A stretch of DNA of 15,078 nt, taken from NCBI GenBank assembly GCA_003557765.1, contig PWNO01000037.1:1-15078 (forward strand), given 5' to 3'. This document shows positions 6,277 to 13,803 of the stretch, piece by piece. The stretch comes from Bacteroidales bacterium. Its GTDB lineage: Bacteria > Bacteroidota > Bacteroidia > Bacteroidales > UBA7960. Below the pieces are notes generated by a model. That model was not told where the DNA came from. It was given only the letters and a program-made list of their open reading frames with translations, and searched no databases. A program made the translations under genes and the position numbers. Each line of letters begins with the position of its first letter. The first letter of the stretch is position 1.

Positions 6277-7611
6277 TTACGCCCCGCCGATCTGCATCTC
6301 ACGGATACGGAAAGTAGGCGCCGTAAAGGACCTGTTCATGTCGATGTCGTCGGCCATCATGTCGATGTCATTGAGTATGTCGCTTGCACTACCTGCGATG
6401 GTAAGTCCCTGGACGGGATGTACGATGCGTCCGTTTTCGATCCAGAACCCACTGGCACCACCACTGTAATTACCGTTTACCGGGTTGATGCCGTAACCGG
6501 TAACTCCTTTCAGTAAGATGCCACGACTGGTGTTGGCGATGATGTCTTTTGCCTTGTGCGGACCGGCTTCCACATAGAGGTTATGCGTACTGATGCCCGG
6601 CAGACTGGTAAATCCGCCCCTTGAAGCATTACCCGTGCTTTCCACGCCTGCCCGGTTGGCCGCATAAGTATTGTAGAGAAATCCCTTAAGAATTCCTTTC
6701 TCCACCAGGGTCCGGGTGGCAGTGGGCACCCCTTCACCATCGAAAGGCTTGCTGCCGAGCCCTTTGGGCCGCAGGCCATCATCCACGATGGTCAGCAGCG
6801 CTGAGGCGAACTGTTCATCCATGGAGTCCTTAAGGAAGCTTGCCCCCTGTTGTACCCTGTTTCCGTTGATGGCTGTAATGATGCCCCCGATAATCGACCT
6901 GGCCACGGCCGGATCGAAGATCACGCTGGCACGCTGTGTGGGGACCATCTGTGGGTCCAGCATCTCGTAGGCCTTCTTCGCGGCTTCCGCTGCGATGCTT
7001 TCAAGCGACTCCAGGTCTGCAAAGAAGCGGCGCGAGCAGAATTCGCTTCCAGTATGACGCTGATCGCCTTTTTCTGCGACCACCCCTACCCCGATGGAGC
7101 ACGATCCAGCCTGATAGCTCTTGGACAAACCCCGGGAATTGGCAATGAACATCCGCGATTCGCGCTCCCCGAAAGATGCTCCTGAGCTGTTTTTGATGCG
7201 TTCATCCTGCATGGCCAGTGCTTCCAGTTGCAGGGCCATGTCAATTTTTTTGTCTATTGGCACCCTGGCGATCTCCGGGTCATAGAGCCCCTCCACCTCC
7301 TGGTGGGCCTGCTCACCCGGCAGTGCATTGTATTCATCCGGCGTGGTCAGTTTGGCAAATGCGATGGCCCTTTCCAGGGTGTCATCCAGCGAACGTTCGC
7401 TTAAATCGTTGCTATGGCTAAATCCCATGCCGCCATCCACGATGACACGAAAACCAACGCCACCCGTGTCAGCCTCCTGAATAGTTTCAAGGTCTTCCTG
7501 GCGAACCCGGATTGAAAGGTTGCGGCTGGTCTGCAAGTACACTTCCACTTCATCTGCTCCCCGACGCAAACCCCTGTTAACCAGTTTTTCTGCTAATACT
7601 TTATAATCCAT
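6277..7611 (-). CDS. pmbA: PmbA/TldE, non-catalytic partner of the TldD protease
   Basis: In the TldD/TldE heterodimer this subunit lacks metal ligands but is needed for the protease, which in enterobacteria trims the microcin B17 precursor and degrades the CcdA antitoxin. The 444 residues match the family length (about 450) with typical parts: GADEVEVYLQTSRNLSIRVR near the N-terminus, VIFDPAVARSIIGG in the middle, GGFTSLPGISTHNLYVEAG, and the C-terminal GYGINPVNGNYSGGASGFWIENG. No HExxxH motif is present, as expected for TldE. It has no signal peptide, unlike its partner. It follows tldD by 49 bp on the same strand and ends at a good terminator, so the two form an operon. The start ATG has an A-rich leader (CAAAAAAAGACAATC). 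The natural substrate here is unknown. Confidence 0.92.
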   Translation of the reverse strand: MDYKVLAEKLVNRGLRRGADEVEVYLQTSRNLSIRVRQEDLETIQEADTGGVGFRVIVDGGMGFSHSNDLSERSLDDTLERAIAFAKLTTPDEYNALPGEQAHQEVEGLYDPEIARVPIDKKIDMALQLEALAMQDERIKNSSGASFGERESRMFIANSRGLSKSYQAGSCSIGVGVVAEKGDQRHTGSEFCSRRFFADLESLESIAAEAAKKAYEMLDPQMVPTQRASVIFDPAVARSIIGGIITAINGNRVQQGASFLKDSMDEQFASALLTIVDDGLRPKGLGSKPFDGEGVPTATRTLVEKGILKGFLYNTYAANRAGVESTGNASRGGFTSLPGISTHNLYVEAGPHKAKDIIANTSRGILLKGVTGYGINPVNGNYSGGASGFWIENGRIVHPVQGLTIAGSASDILNDIDMMADDIDMNRSFTAPTFRIREMQIGGA

Positions 7612-7660
7612 GATTGTCTTTTTTTGAATCGTTTATAAACTGCTTTGCTGAAGCCTTGCG

Positions 7661-9193
7661 TCAGGCCCTGCTGCCTCCCACGTTAATGCCACGTATACGT
7701 ACGGTGGGCTGCCCGGCAGTAACTTCTGCCATCTGACCCTTGCCACAGATCCCTGGTCCGAATGCCAGGTCATTGGCCACGGCATCGATGTTGGAGATGA
7801 CCCCCATGCACGAGCCGATCAGGGTGGCACCTTTCACCGGAGTGGTTTTGCGGCCATTCTCGATCAGATATGCTTCGCGGCAGGTAAAGTTAAACACCCC
7901 AGTCACCGGGTTTACGCTGCCGCCGCTGAGGCTTTGGACGTAGATACCGGATTTGGTGTCTGCGAGGATGTCTTCGGGACTATCTTTTCCGGGTTCAATA
8001 AAGGTATTGGTCATCCTTGGGATGGGATAGTGGCGGAAAGATTCGCGCCTTCCGTTTCCGGTGCGCGCCATGTCCAGCTGCTTGCTGCTGAGGATGTCGG
8101 TCATGTAACCCTGTAATACCCCCTTGTCGATCAGCACGTTGCGTTGCGCCTGCGTACCTTCGTCATCAAAGTTGATCGTACCCCGGTAGTTTGGCAGGGT
8201 GCCGTCATCGACCATGGTAAACACGTCGGTGGCCACCTTTTCACCCATCTTGCCTGTGAAAGCACCGATGCCCCGTGCAATGTTGTCTGCTTCCAGCGGA
8301 TGACCGACCGCCTCGTGGATCAACACCCCACCAAATCCATTCTCCATGACGACGTCCATCGTTCCGGCGGGTGCATCTTCAGCCTCCAGCATGGCAATGG
8401 ACTCACGGGCTGCACGTTGTGCAACCGCTTCCGGGCTGTCTTTTTCGAACAGTTCAAAGCCGCTGTGTTCACTTATTCGTTCGCGCGACATGTGGCGGTT
8501 GGTGCCATCGTCGCTCATCGTTTGTACGATAAAGAAGAGCAGCGGCAGCTCATCACGCAGGTAGAGCCCTTCGCTGTTGGCGATCACACGGCTGCGGATC
8601 TGATCGTTGTATTCAATGATGGCCATCCTGATACGTGAGTCATAATCGAGCGCCGCCTGGTTGGCTCGCTCCATGATCTCAATGCGGCTGGTATCAGCAA
8701 TGTCCTGCAAGGGCCTTTGCACGGTAACAAAAGATTCACGCTTGCCGGTTTCGATGTTCACCGGTTGGATGTGTTTGCCGTTACGCGCCACATACGATGC
8801 AACTTCGGCTGCACGCATCAGGTTTTCTTCGGTGATCTCATCGGTATAGGCATAGCCGGTCTTGTCGCCGGAGATGACGCGTACACCGCCGCCCTGGCTG
8901 ATGCCATAAAGGCCGCTCTTGAATCGAGACTCTTCCATCACGATCTGGCGCGAGTTCCTGTTTTCAAGGTATACATCGGCAAAGTCGCCGCCCTGCGACA
9001 GGGCCTTGGCAATGACTTTATCCAGGGTGCCTTTGTCCATATTCAGCCCCGGACCGACCGGCGCCATCGGACTGCTGCACGAAGCCATGTGGGTTAAAAT
9101 GGGAGGTGTCACTGCAAGTGCAATGCCGCTTTTCAGTCCCAGCTCCAGAAAACGCCTGCGGGGCATGCCCGCAGCAAATGATTTATTGCTCAT
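7661..9193 (-). CDS. tldD: TldD-type metalloprotease with twin-arginine signal and lipobox-like cysteine
   Basis: This is the catalytic subunit of the TldD/TldE protease. The metal site is intact: HEAVGH at residues 293-298 (His293, Glu294, His298) and Cys483 in GICGKGQ, matching the third zinc ligand of the E. coli enzyme. The conserved C-terminus PTVRIRGINVGG is present. The first 51 residues are an addition to the usual TldD: a basic start, RRRFLEL (Arg12-14), a hydrophobic run (about 16-36) and MASC with Cys39. This looks like a Tat signal with a lipoprotein site. The typical TldD N-terminus resumes at Met52 (MDKGTLDKVIAKAL). E. coli TldD is cytosolic, so export here is unusual, all the more because its partner PmbA has no signal. 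It is first in the operon with pmbA, 143 bp from a divergent regulator gene. Length is 510 residues against about 480 in E. coli. Confidence 0.9.
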   Translation of the reverse strand: MSNKSFAAGMPRRRFLELGLKSGIALAVTPPILTHMASCSSPMAPVGPGLNMDKGTLDKVIAKALSQGGDFADVYLENRNSRQIVMEESRFKSGLYGISQGGGVRVISGDKTGYAYTDEITEENLMRAAEVASYVARNGKHIQPVNIETGKRESFVTVQRPLQDIADTSRIEIMERANQAALDYDSRIRMAIIEYNDQIRSRVIANSEGLYLRDELPLLFFIVQTMSDDGTNRHMSRERISEHSGFELFEKDSPEAVAQRAARESIAMLEAEDAPAGTMDVVMENGFGGVLIHEAVGHPLEADNIARGIGAFTGKMGEKVATDVFTMVDDGTLPNYRGTINFDDEGTQAQRNVLIDKGVLQGYMTDILSSKQLDMARTGNGRRESFRHYPIPRMTNTFIEPGKDSPEDILADTKSGIYVQSLSGGSVNPVTGVFNFTCREAYLIENGRKTTPVKGATLIGSCMGVISNIDAVANDLAFGPGICGKGQMAEVTAGQPTVRIRGINVGGSRA

Positions 9194-9291
9194 AAGTACT
9201 GTTTTAAATGTGCTGATTTACTTGTGTGGACGATAAAAATATAAAATGTTTTTTATTCACGCAGGGGATACAGACCTATTATTATAAATTT

Positions 9292-9299
9292 TATCTTTG
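9292..9299 (+). promoter_or_regulatory. Bacteroidetes minus-7 box for the two-component operon
   Basis: TATCTTTG is an exact TAnnTTTG match 37 bp before the response regulator start, implying a leader of about 30 nt. The upstream region is very A/T-rich but shows no clear minus-33 TTTG. The divergent tldD promoter must lie in the same 143-bp spacer; only a near match (TATATTTT on the minus strand) was found for it. Confidence 0.5.
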
Positions 9300-9336
9300 C
9301 CTGACAGCCAACCGGATAAAATACTTATAAAAACCC

Positions 9337-10722
9337 ATGCTTATGAGTAAAATGGATGCCAAGTTGCTGATTGTCGATGATGATGAAGATGTGTTACTGG
9401 CCGCAAAGCTATTTCTTAAGCAGCACATCAAAGTGGTACACACAGACAAGGACCCCAACAACATTCCGATGTTGCTGAAAAACGACAATTATGATATGAT
9501 GCTGCTGGACATGAACTTTTCCAGGGACGCCACCAGTGGCAAAGAGGGTTTTTACTGGCTCAACAAAATCCTGGAGATTGATCCCACCATTGCGGTTGTC
9601 CTCATTACCGCTTATGGTGACATTGAGCTGGCGGTACAGGGAGTAAAGGAGGGCGCAACCAATTTCCTGCTTAAACCCTGGGACAATAAAAAGTTGCTGG
9701 CGACCATTACCACCACACTGGAAACCCAGCGTTCCAGGAAAGAGTTGCAGGATCTGCGCTCCAAGCAGAAGTTCCTCATGGAGCAGGGCGACCAGCCCTA
9801 CAGTCATATTGTGGGTGAATCGCAAGCCATGCTGAAGGTTCTGAATACCGTACAGAAGGTTGCGGTAACCGATGCCAATGTATTGATCCTTGGAGAGAAC
9901 GGCACAGGTAAAGAAGTGATTGCCCGGGCATTACACCGTGCATCACAGCGCAAGGATGATGTGTTTATCAGTGTGGACTTGGGCGCCATCAGTGAAACCC
10001 TGTTTGAGAGTGAATTGTTTGGGTATAAGAAAGGGGCTTTTACGGACGCCAAGGAAGACCGCCCTGGGCGTTTTGAAGCGGCCAACAAGGGTACCATCTT
10101 CCTTGATGAGATCGGTAACCTGAGTTTGCCACTTCAGTCGAAGCTGCTGAGCGTGATCCAGAACCGCAACGTGGTCCGTCTGGGTTCGGTCAAAGAAATA
10201 CCGGTTGATGTACGACTGATTTGTGCCACGAACATGCCGCTATACCAGATGGTGGAAGAGGGAAAATTTCGTCAGGACCTCTTATACCGCATCAATACTG
10301 TGGAGATCAACCTGCCGCCATTACGTGAGCGGAAGGAGGACATCCCACTGCTGGTCAACCACTTCCTGGAAGTTTACTGCAAAAAATACAAAATGCCGAA
10401 CAAGCGGCTGCATACCAACACCCTGAAGAGGCTCGAGAAGCATCACTGGCCCGGCAACATCCGCGAACTGCAGCATGCCGTGGAACGCGCCGTCATCATG
10501 AGTGACTCCAATATTCTGCAGCCGACTGACTTTTTCATTGGGCAGCAGCAGGAAAAAGAGGAGCCGGACCTTCCCGAGTCGGCCACAAATTTGGAAGAAA
10601 CGGAAAAGATGCTTGTCCGGAAGGTGATCGACAAGCACGGGGGTAACATCAGTAAGGCAGCCAAGGAGCTGGGCATTACCCGGGCTTCTCTTTACCGTCG
10701 AATCGAAAAGTATGAGCTTTAG
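9337..10722 (+). CDS. NtrC-family sigma-54-dependent response regulator
   Basis: This cytoplasmic transcription activator has 461 residues in the classic three-domain order. The receiver domain (8-125) has the acidic pocket DDDED, phospho-acceptor Asp58, Thr91 and Lys113. The AAA+ domain (about 157-385) has Walker A GENGTGKE (186-193), Walker B TIFLDEIGN (253-261) and WPGNIREL. A Fis-type helix-turn-helix ends the protein (438-457, NISKAAKELGITRASLYRRI). The sigma-54 contact loop reads GAFTDA (233-238), with Asp237 replacing the glycine of the usual GAFTGA. It precedes and overlaps its probable kinase. Three in-frame ATGs (9337, 9343, 9352) could serve as the start; the first is annotated and any of them leaves the receiver domain intact. 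Its target genes are not shown by the sequence, though the adjacent tolC-type gene is a candidate. Confidence 0.92.
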   Translation: MLMSKMDAKLLIVDDDEDVLLAAKLFLKQHIKVVHTDKDPNNIPMLLKNDNYDMMLLDMNFSRDATSGKEGFYWLNKILEIDPTIAVVLITAYGDIELAVQGVKEGATNFLLKPWDNKKLLATITTTLETQRSRKELQDLRSKQKFLMEQGDQPYSHIVGESQAMLKVLNTVQKVAVTDANVLILGENGTGKEVIARALHRASQRKDDVFISVDLGAISETLFESELFGYKKGAFTDAKEDRPGRFEAANKGTIFLDEIGNLSLPLQSKLLSVIQNRNVVRLGSVKEIPVDVRLICATNMPLYQMVEEGKFRQDLLYRINTVEINLPPLRERKEDIPLLVNHFLEVYCKKYKMPNKRLHTNTLKRLEKHHWPGNIRELQHAVERAVIMSDSNILQPTDFFIGQQQEKEEPDLPESATNLEETEKMLVRKVIDKHGGNISKAAKELGITRASLYRRIEKYEL

Positions 10723-12064
10723 AAATTTCCGTTTCGTGGTGGTCAGCCGCATTGTGCTGATCATGCTTTCCGTGGTGGTATTGCTGATGCTGGCGGATCG
10801 CCCCGGCTTCCTGATCAGCACCTTCATCCTGGGCATGCTGATCATCCTGCAAATTGTAAGCCTGGTCAGCTATGTGGAGCGCACCAACAGGAAGCTATCG
10901 GTATTTTTTGAAACCATCCGCCACAGCGACTTCACCTCCACTTTTGCGGATAAAGGACTGGGCAAAAGCTTTGATGACCTGAACAAGGTCTTTAATGAAG
11001 TGATCGGCGAGTTTCAGAAAACCCGTGCGGCCAAGGAAGAACACTTCAACTACCTGCAGACCGTGGTGCAGCACGTGAATAACGCCATCATAGTCTATAA
11101 GAAGGATGGATCGGTAAACATGCTGAACAACGCCTTCAAGCGAATGTTTCGCATCAGCAACATCCGTTTCATTGACGAGCTGAAAAAAGTGGATGACAAC
11201 CTGGCGGAAAAGCTGCAATCCATCAAGGCAGGAGAAAGTGAGCTGATGAAGGTGTTCCACGATAACGAGCTGATGCAGCTATCGATCAGGGCCACGGAGT
11301 TTCGCATGCAGGGTGATGACTACGTGCTCGTTTCCCTGCAGAACATACACACCGAACTAGAAGCCAAGGAGATGGACTCCTGGCAAAAACTGATCCGTGT
11401 GCTGACCCACGAGATCATGAATTCCATCACGCCAATCGTCTCCCTTTCCTCGACGGTCAAAGGGTTGCTTATCGACGAAGAAAGTGTGCACCTCAGGCAG
11501 GATATTGATGAAGACGATGTGGAAAGTGCGCAAAGTGCGCTCAACACGATTGAACGTCGCAGCCAGGGTTTGCTGAATTTCGTACAGGTATATCGCAACC
11601 TCACCCGTATTCCCAAGCCCAGCTTCCGGCATTTTGAAGTGCAGCAGCTTTTTGACAATGTGGAACAGCTGCTCCAACCCAAGATCGAGGCACAACACAT
11701 TCAATGTGTCTACAAGGTGCTCCCCCATGGTCTTATGCTCACGGCAGACCCTGACCTGATCGAACAGGTGCTGATCAACCTTGTGATCAACTCTATCCAT
11801 GCCGTCAGCGAAACGGAAAACCCGAAGATACAAGTGCTGGGCATTGAGGCAGGCCCAAACCATATCAACATTTCGGTCAGCGACAACGGCCACGGGATCA
11901 AACCTGACAACCTGGAACAGATCTTCGTGCCTTTCTTCACCTCCAAAAAAGAAGGTTCAGGAATCGGCCTGAGTCTCGCCCGTGAGATCATGCGACTCCA
12001 TAAAGGCAACATCACAGTAAAATCAAACCCCCACCACGAGACGAAGTTCACCCTCCACTTTTAA
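10712..12064 (+). CDS. NtrY-like sensor histidine kinase
   Basis: This inner-membrane kinase of 450 residues is probably the partner of the preceding regulator. Two transmembrane segments (about 10-28 and 32-54) are joined by a loop of only a few residues (ADRPG), so there is no periplasmic sensor domain. A PAS-like domain follows (about 111-215, YLQTVVQHVNNAIIVYKKDG), then HisKA with phospho-acceptor His233 (LTHEIMNSITP), and an ATPase domain with N box Asn356/Asn360, DNGHG (391-395), FFTSK, and GSGIGLSLA (415-423). The signal is therefore likely sensed in the membrane or cytoplasm. Its ATG lies inside the regulator gene, an 11-bp overlap that suggests translational coupling. The start is supported by that overlap and by the first membrane helix. 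The inducing signal is unknown. Confidence 0.9.
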   Translation: MSFRNFRFVVVSRIVLIMLSVVVLLMLADRPGFLISTFILGMLIILQIVSLVSYVERTNRKLSVFFETIRHSDFTSTFADKGLGKSFDDLNKVFNEVIGEFQKTRAAKEEHFNYLQTVVQHVNNAIIVYKKDGSVNMLNNAFKRMFRISNIRFIDELKKVDDNLAEKLQSIKAGESELMKVFHDNELMQLSIRATEFRMQGDDYVLVSLQNIHTELEAKEMDSWQKLIRVLTHEIMNSITPIVSLSSTVKGLLIDEESVHLRQDIDEDDVESAQSALNTIERRSQGLLNFVQVYRNLTRIPKPSFRHFEVQQLFDNVEQLLQPKIEAQHIQCVYKVLPHGLMLTADPDLIEQVLINLVINSIHAVSETENPKIQVLGIEAGPNHINISVSDNGHGIKPDNLEQIFVPFFTSKKEGSGIGLSLAREIMRLHKGNITVKSNPHHETKFTLHF

Positions 12065-12071
12065 GTCAAAT

Positions 12072-12112
12072 GGTGTTCGCACACGAACGCTTTTTGTAGG
12101 CTATCGAACACC
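12072..12112 (+). terminator. Terminator with two competing hairpins after the kinase gene
   Basis: GTTCG (12075-12079) pairs with CGAAC (12084-12088) around CACA and is followed by GC and five T, a compact terminator 8 bp after the stop. The same left arm, extended to GGTGTTCG (12072-12079), is also perfectly complementary to CGAACACC (12105-12112), followed by TTATTT. The two structures exclude each other. Confidence 0.6.
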
Positions 12113-12175
12113 TTATTTCCGGTTTCTCACCAGGAAAAGCTTCTTTCTTGCTGATTGTGTGACCATTACACTCAC

Positions 12176-12191
12176 TGGCATATTTGTTGAT
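12176..12191 (+). promoter_or_regulatory. Sigma-54-like promoter candidate upstream of the tolC-type gene
   Basis: TGGCATATTTGTTGAT resembles the sigma-54 consensus TGGCACG-N4-TTGCW, with correct spacing but with the minus-12 GC changed to GA. It lies about 155 bp before the outer-membrane channel gene and downstream of a gene pair encoding a sigma-54-type activator. The overlapping CATATTTG is one base off a TAnnTTTG box, so the reading is ambiguous. Confidence 0.25.
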
Positions 12192-12215
12192 TTCTCACTG
12201 TTGTCCCAGATGGGG

Positions 12216-12292
12216 GAAGTAAGAAGTAAGCAGGCTTTTGGCTTTTAGCTGTTGGCTATTTGCAAGAAATCCAAGAGCAAATAGCCAACAGC
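12216..12292. repeat. Heptad microrepeats ending in a perfect 16-bp inverted repeat
   Basis: Two copies of GAAGTAA (12216-12229) are followed by GCAG, then GGCTTTT twice, AGCTGTT and GGCTATT (12233-12260), all in 7-nt register. The last two words and TGC form the left arm (12248-12263) of a perfect 16-bp inverted repeat whose right arm is 12277-12292, with a 13-base loop. No T run follows, so it is not an obvious terminator. With the terminator and the sigma-54-like site, this accounts for what I can see in the 284-bp spacer at 12065-12348. Confidence 0.8.
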
Positions 12293-12348
12293 AGTTCCCC
12301 TGAAAACACAAACGCCAGATAACCAATTAGTTGAAAAAATATTAACAC

Positions 12349-13761
12349 ATGAAGACATTGAAGTTCACCGCGCTATTATTGATTTTTTCCGTCCTGGGTG
12401 CAAAGGCACAAGAGGTTTGGAGCCTGCAGGACTGCCTCGACCACGCCCTGGAGAATAACCTGGAGATCCGGCATCAGCTTTTGGAAGAGTCGCGTGCCCG
12501 GCACGATCTGAACCAGAGCTATGCTAATGCCCTGCCCTCCTTAAACCTGGGTAGCCAGACCTCCTTCAACTTCGGACGCAGCATCGATGAGGTCACCAAC
12601 GAATTTTTTACCGAGCGCATCGCTTCCCAAAGCATGGCGGCCAATAGCAGCCTTAACCTGTTTGCCGGGTTCCGAAACATCAACGCTATCCGTTACCACA
12701 CGGCACGCCAGACCGCCCTGCGGCATGATACCCGGAACATTGAAAACATGTTGACATTAACCATTGCCAACGCTTACCTGCAGATCCTCTATTTTGAGGA
12801 CATGCTGGATGTCGCCAAAGAGCAGGTTGCTTTGTCGCGGGATCAGGCAGAAAAAACCAGGATCCTGTTTGACGGCGGCACCGTGTCCCGCGGTGACCTG
12901 CTAGACATGAAGGCAATTGCTGCTGAAGATGAAGCCCGGCTCACCCGCATGGAAAACAGCCTGCGTATGGCTTATCTTGAGCTCATCTACCTGCTTGAGC
13001 TGGATCCCGGGAAGGATTTCCGGATCGAAAGGCCTGCAGTGGCAGCTGATGAGCAACAGCTCCACATGGAGCCTGACCGGGTGGTGGAAAAGGCCCTGCG
13101 CATCGAACCTTCCGTAAATGCCGCACGGCAGCGCATCGAAATGGCGGAAAAAGGACTAAACATCCGCAAGGGAGAGCGTTACCCGACTTTAAGCATCCAC
13201 GCTGCACTCGGTTCCAGGTATTCAGAAGCATTTAAACGTTTCCCTGAAAACAACGCTAACAGCATCCCATTAAAAAACGTGGCATCAGTAACAGGAATAG
13301 GCATGTTAAACAATGAGGGGCCCTTGCCGGAAACCGTTCCCTATGCAGACCAGTTAAAGGAAAACTATTACCGCTCCGTACAACTCTCCATTACCATTCC
13401 TGTGTTTAATGGATGGCAAAGCCGCAACAGGATACAGCACGCACGCATCGACCTGGACAGGTCTCATATTAACTATCAGCAGCGCAAAAAGGAGCTTTCA
13501 CAAATTGTGTATGAAGCCTGGTCTGATGCTATGGGCGCATGGAAAAATTACCAGAGCAATGCTACCGTATTGGAAGCAGCCCGGGAGTCGTATCAATATG
13601 CAGAAGAAAGCTTTACCCTGGGCATCAGCAGCACCATCGAATACAACGAAGCCAAGGCCAGACTCAACAGGGCTGAAGTCAACGCACTGCAGGCCATGTA
13701 TGAATTCGTCTTTCTGAGCAAGACCCTGGAATTCTACAAGGGAGAGGGTTTTGTGCTTTAA
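12349..13761 (+). CDS. TolC-family outer-membrane efflux channel
   Basis: This is an outer-membrane factor of type I secretion or efflux systems; three such subunits form a channel through the outer membrane and periplasm. The 470 residues begin with a signal peptide (1-20, cleavage likely after AKA before Gln21). The two-fold alpha-helical repeat typical of the family is seen as paired segments: SLQDCLDHALENNLEIR and SFNFGRSIDEVTNEF in the first half, VVEKALRIEPSVNAARQRIEMAEKGL and SITIPVFNGWQSRNRIQHARIDL in the second. No periplasmic adaptor (HlyD/RND type) or pump gene lies next to it: upstream is a two-component pair and downstream a convergent hydrolase. It therefore probably works with a pump encoded elsewhere. 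Control by the adjacent NtrC-type regulator is possible but unproven. The start is set by the signal peptide, and the leader (GAAAAAATATTAACAC) is A/T-rich. Confidence 0.9.
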   Translation: MKTLKFTALLLIFSVLGAKAQEVWSLQDCLDHALENNLEIRHQLLEESRARHDLNQSYANALPSLNLGSQTSFNFGRSIDEVTNEFFTERIASQSMAANSSLNLFAGFRNINAIRYHTARQTALRHDTRNIENMLTLTIANAYLQILYFEDMLDVAKEQVALSRDQAEKTRILFDGGTVSRGDLLDMKAIAAEDEARLTRMENSLRMAYLELIYLLELDPGKDFRIERPAVAADEQQLHMEPDRVVEKALRIEPSVNAARQRIEMAEKGLNIRKGERYPTLSIHAALGSRYSEAFKRFPENNANSIPLKNVASVTGIGMLNNEGPLPETVPYADQLKENYYRSVQLSITIPVFNGWQSRNRIQHARIDLDRSHINYQQRKKELSQIVYEAWSDAMGAWKNYQSNATVLEAARESYQYAEESFTLGISSTIEYNEAKARLNRAEVNALQAMYEFVFLSKTLEFYKGEGFVL

Positions 13762-13780
13762 CGCCTCGCCTCCTCCTTTC

Positions 13781-13801
13781 TTCATTTTTCATTTTTCAAT
13801 T
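13781..13801. repeat. Heptad microrepeat between convergent genes
   Basis: TTCATTT twice and TTCAATT stand in exact 7-nt register in the 42-bp gap between the tolC-type gene and the hydrolase. The preceding bases (CGCCTCGCCTCCTCC) are also pyrimidine-rich and repetitive. No terminator hairpin is visible in this gap. Confidence 0.65.
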
Positions 13802-13803
13802 CC

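Noticed and set aside
6104..6469. A 121-codon open frame on the plus strand starting in the spacer after the SRAP gene
   Set aside because: It reads through the operon terminator hairpin and into the antisense of pmbA; its composition is irregular and no domain is seen.
8144..8638. A 164-codon open frame on the plus strand
   Set aside because: It is antisense to the conserved middle of tldD, including the HEAVGH region, and is explained by the codon bias of that gene.
11357..11893. A 178-codon open frame on the minus strand
   Set aside because: It is antisense to the HisKA and ATPase region of the kinase and shows no family motifs.
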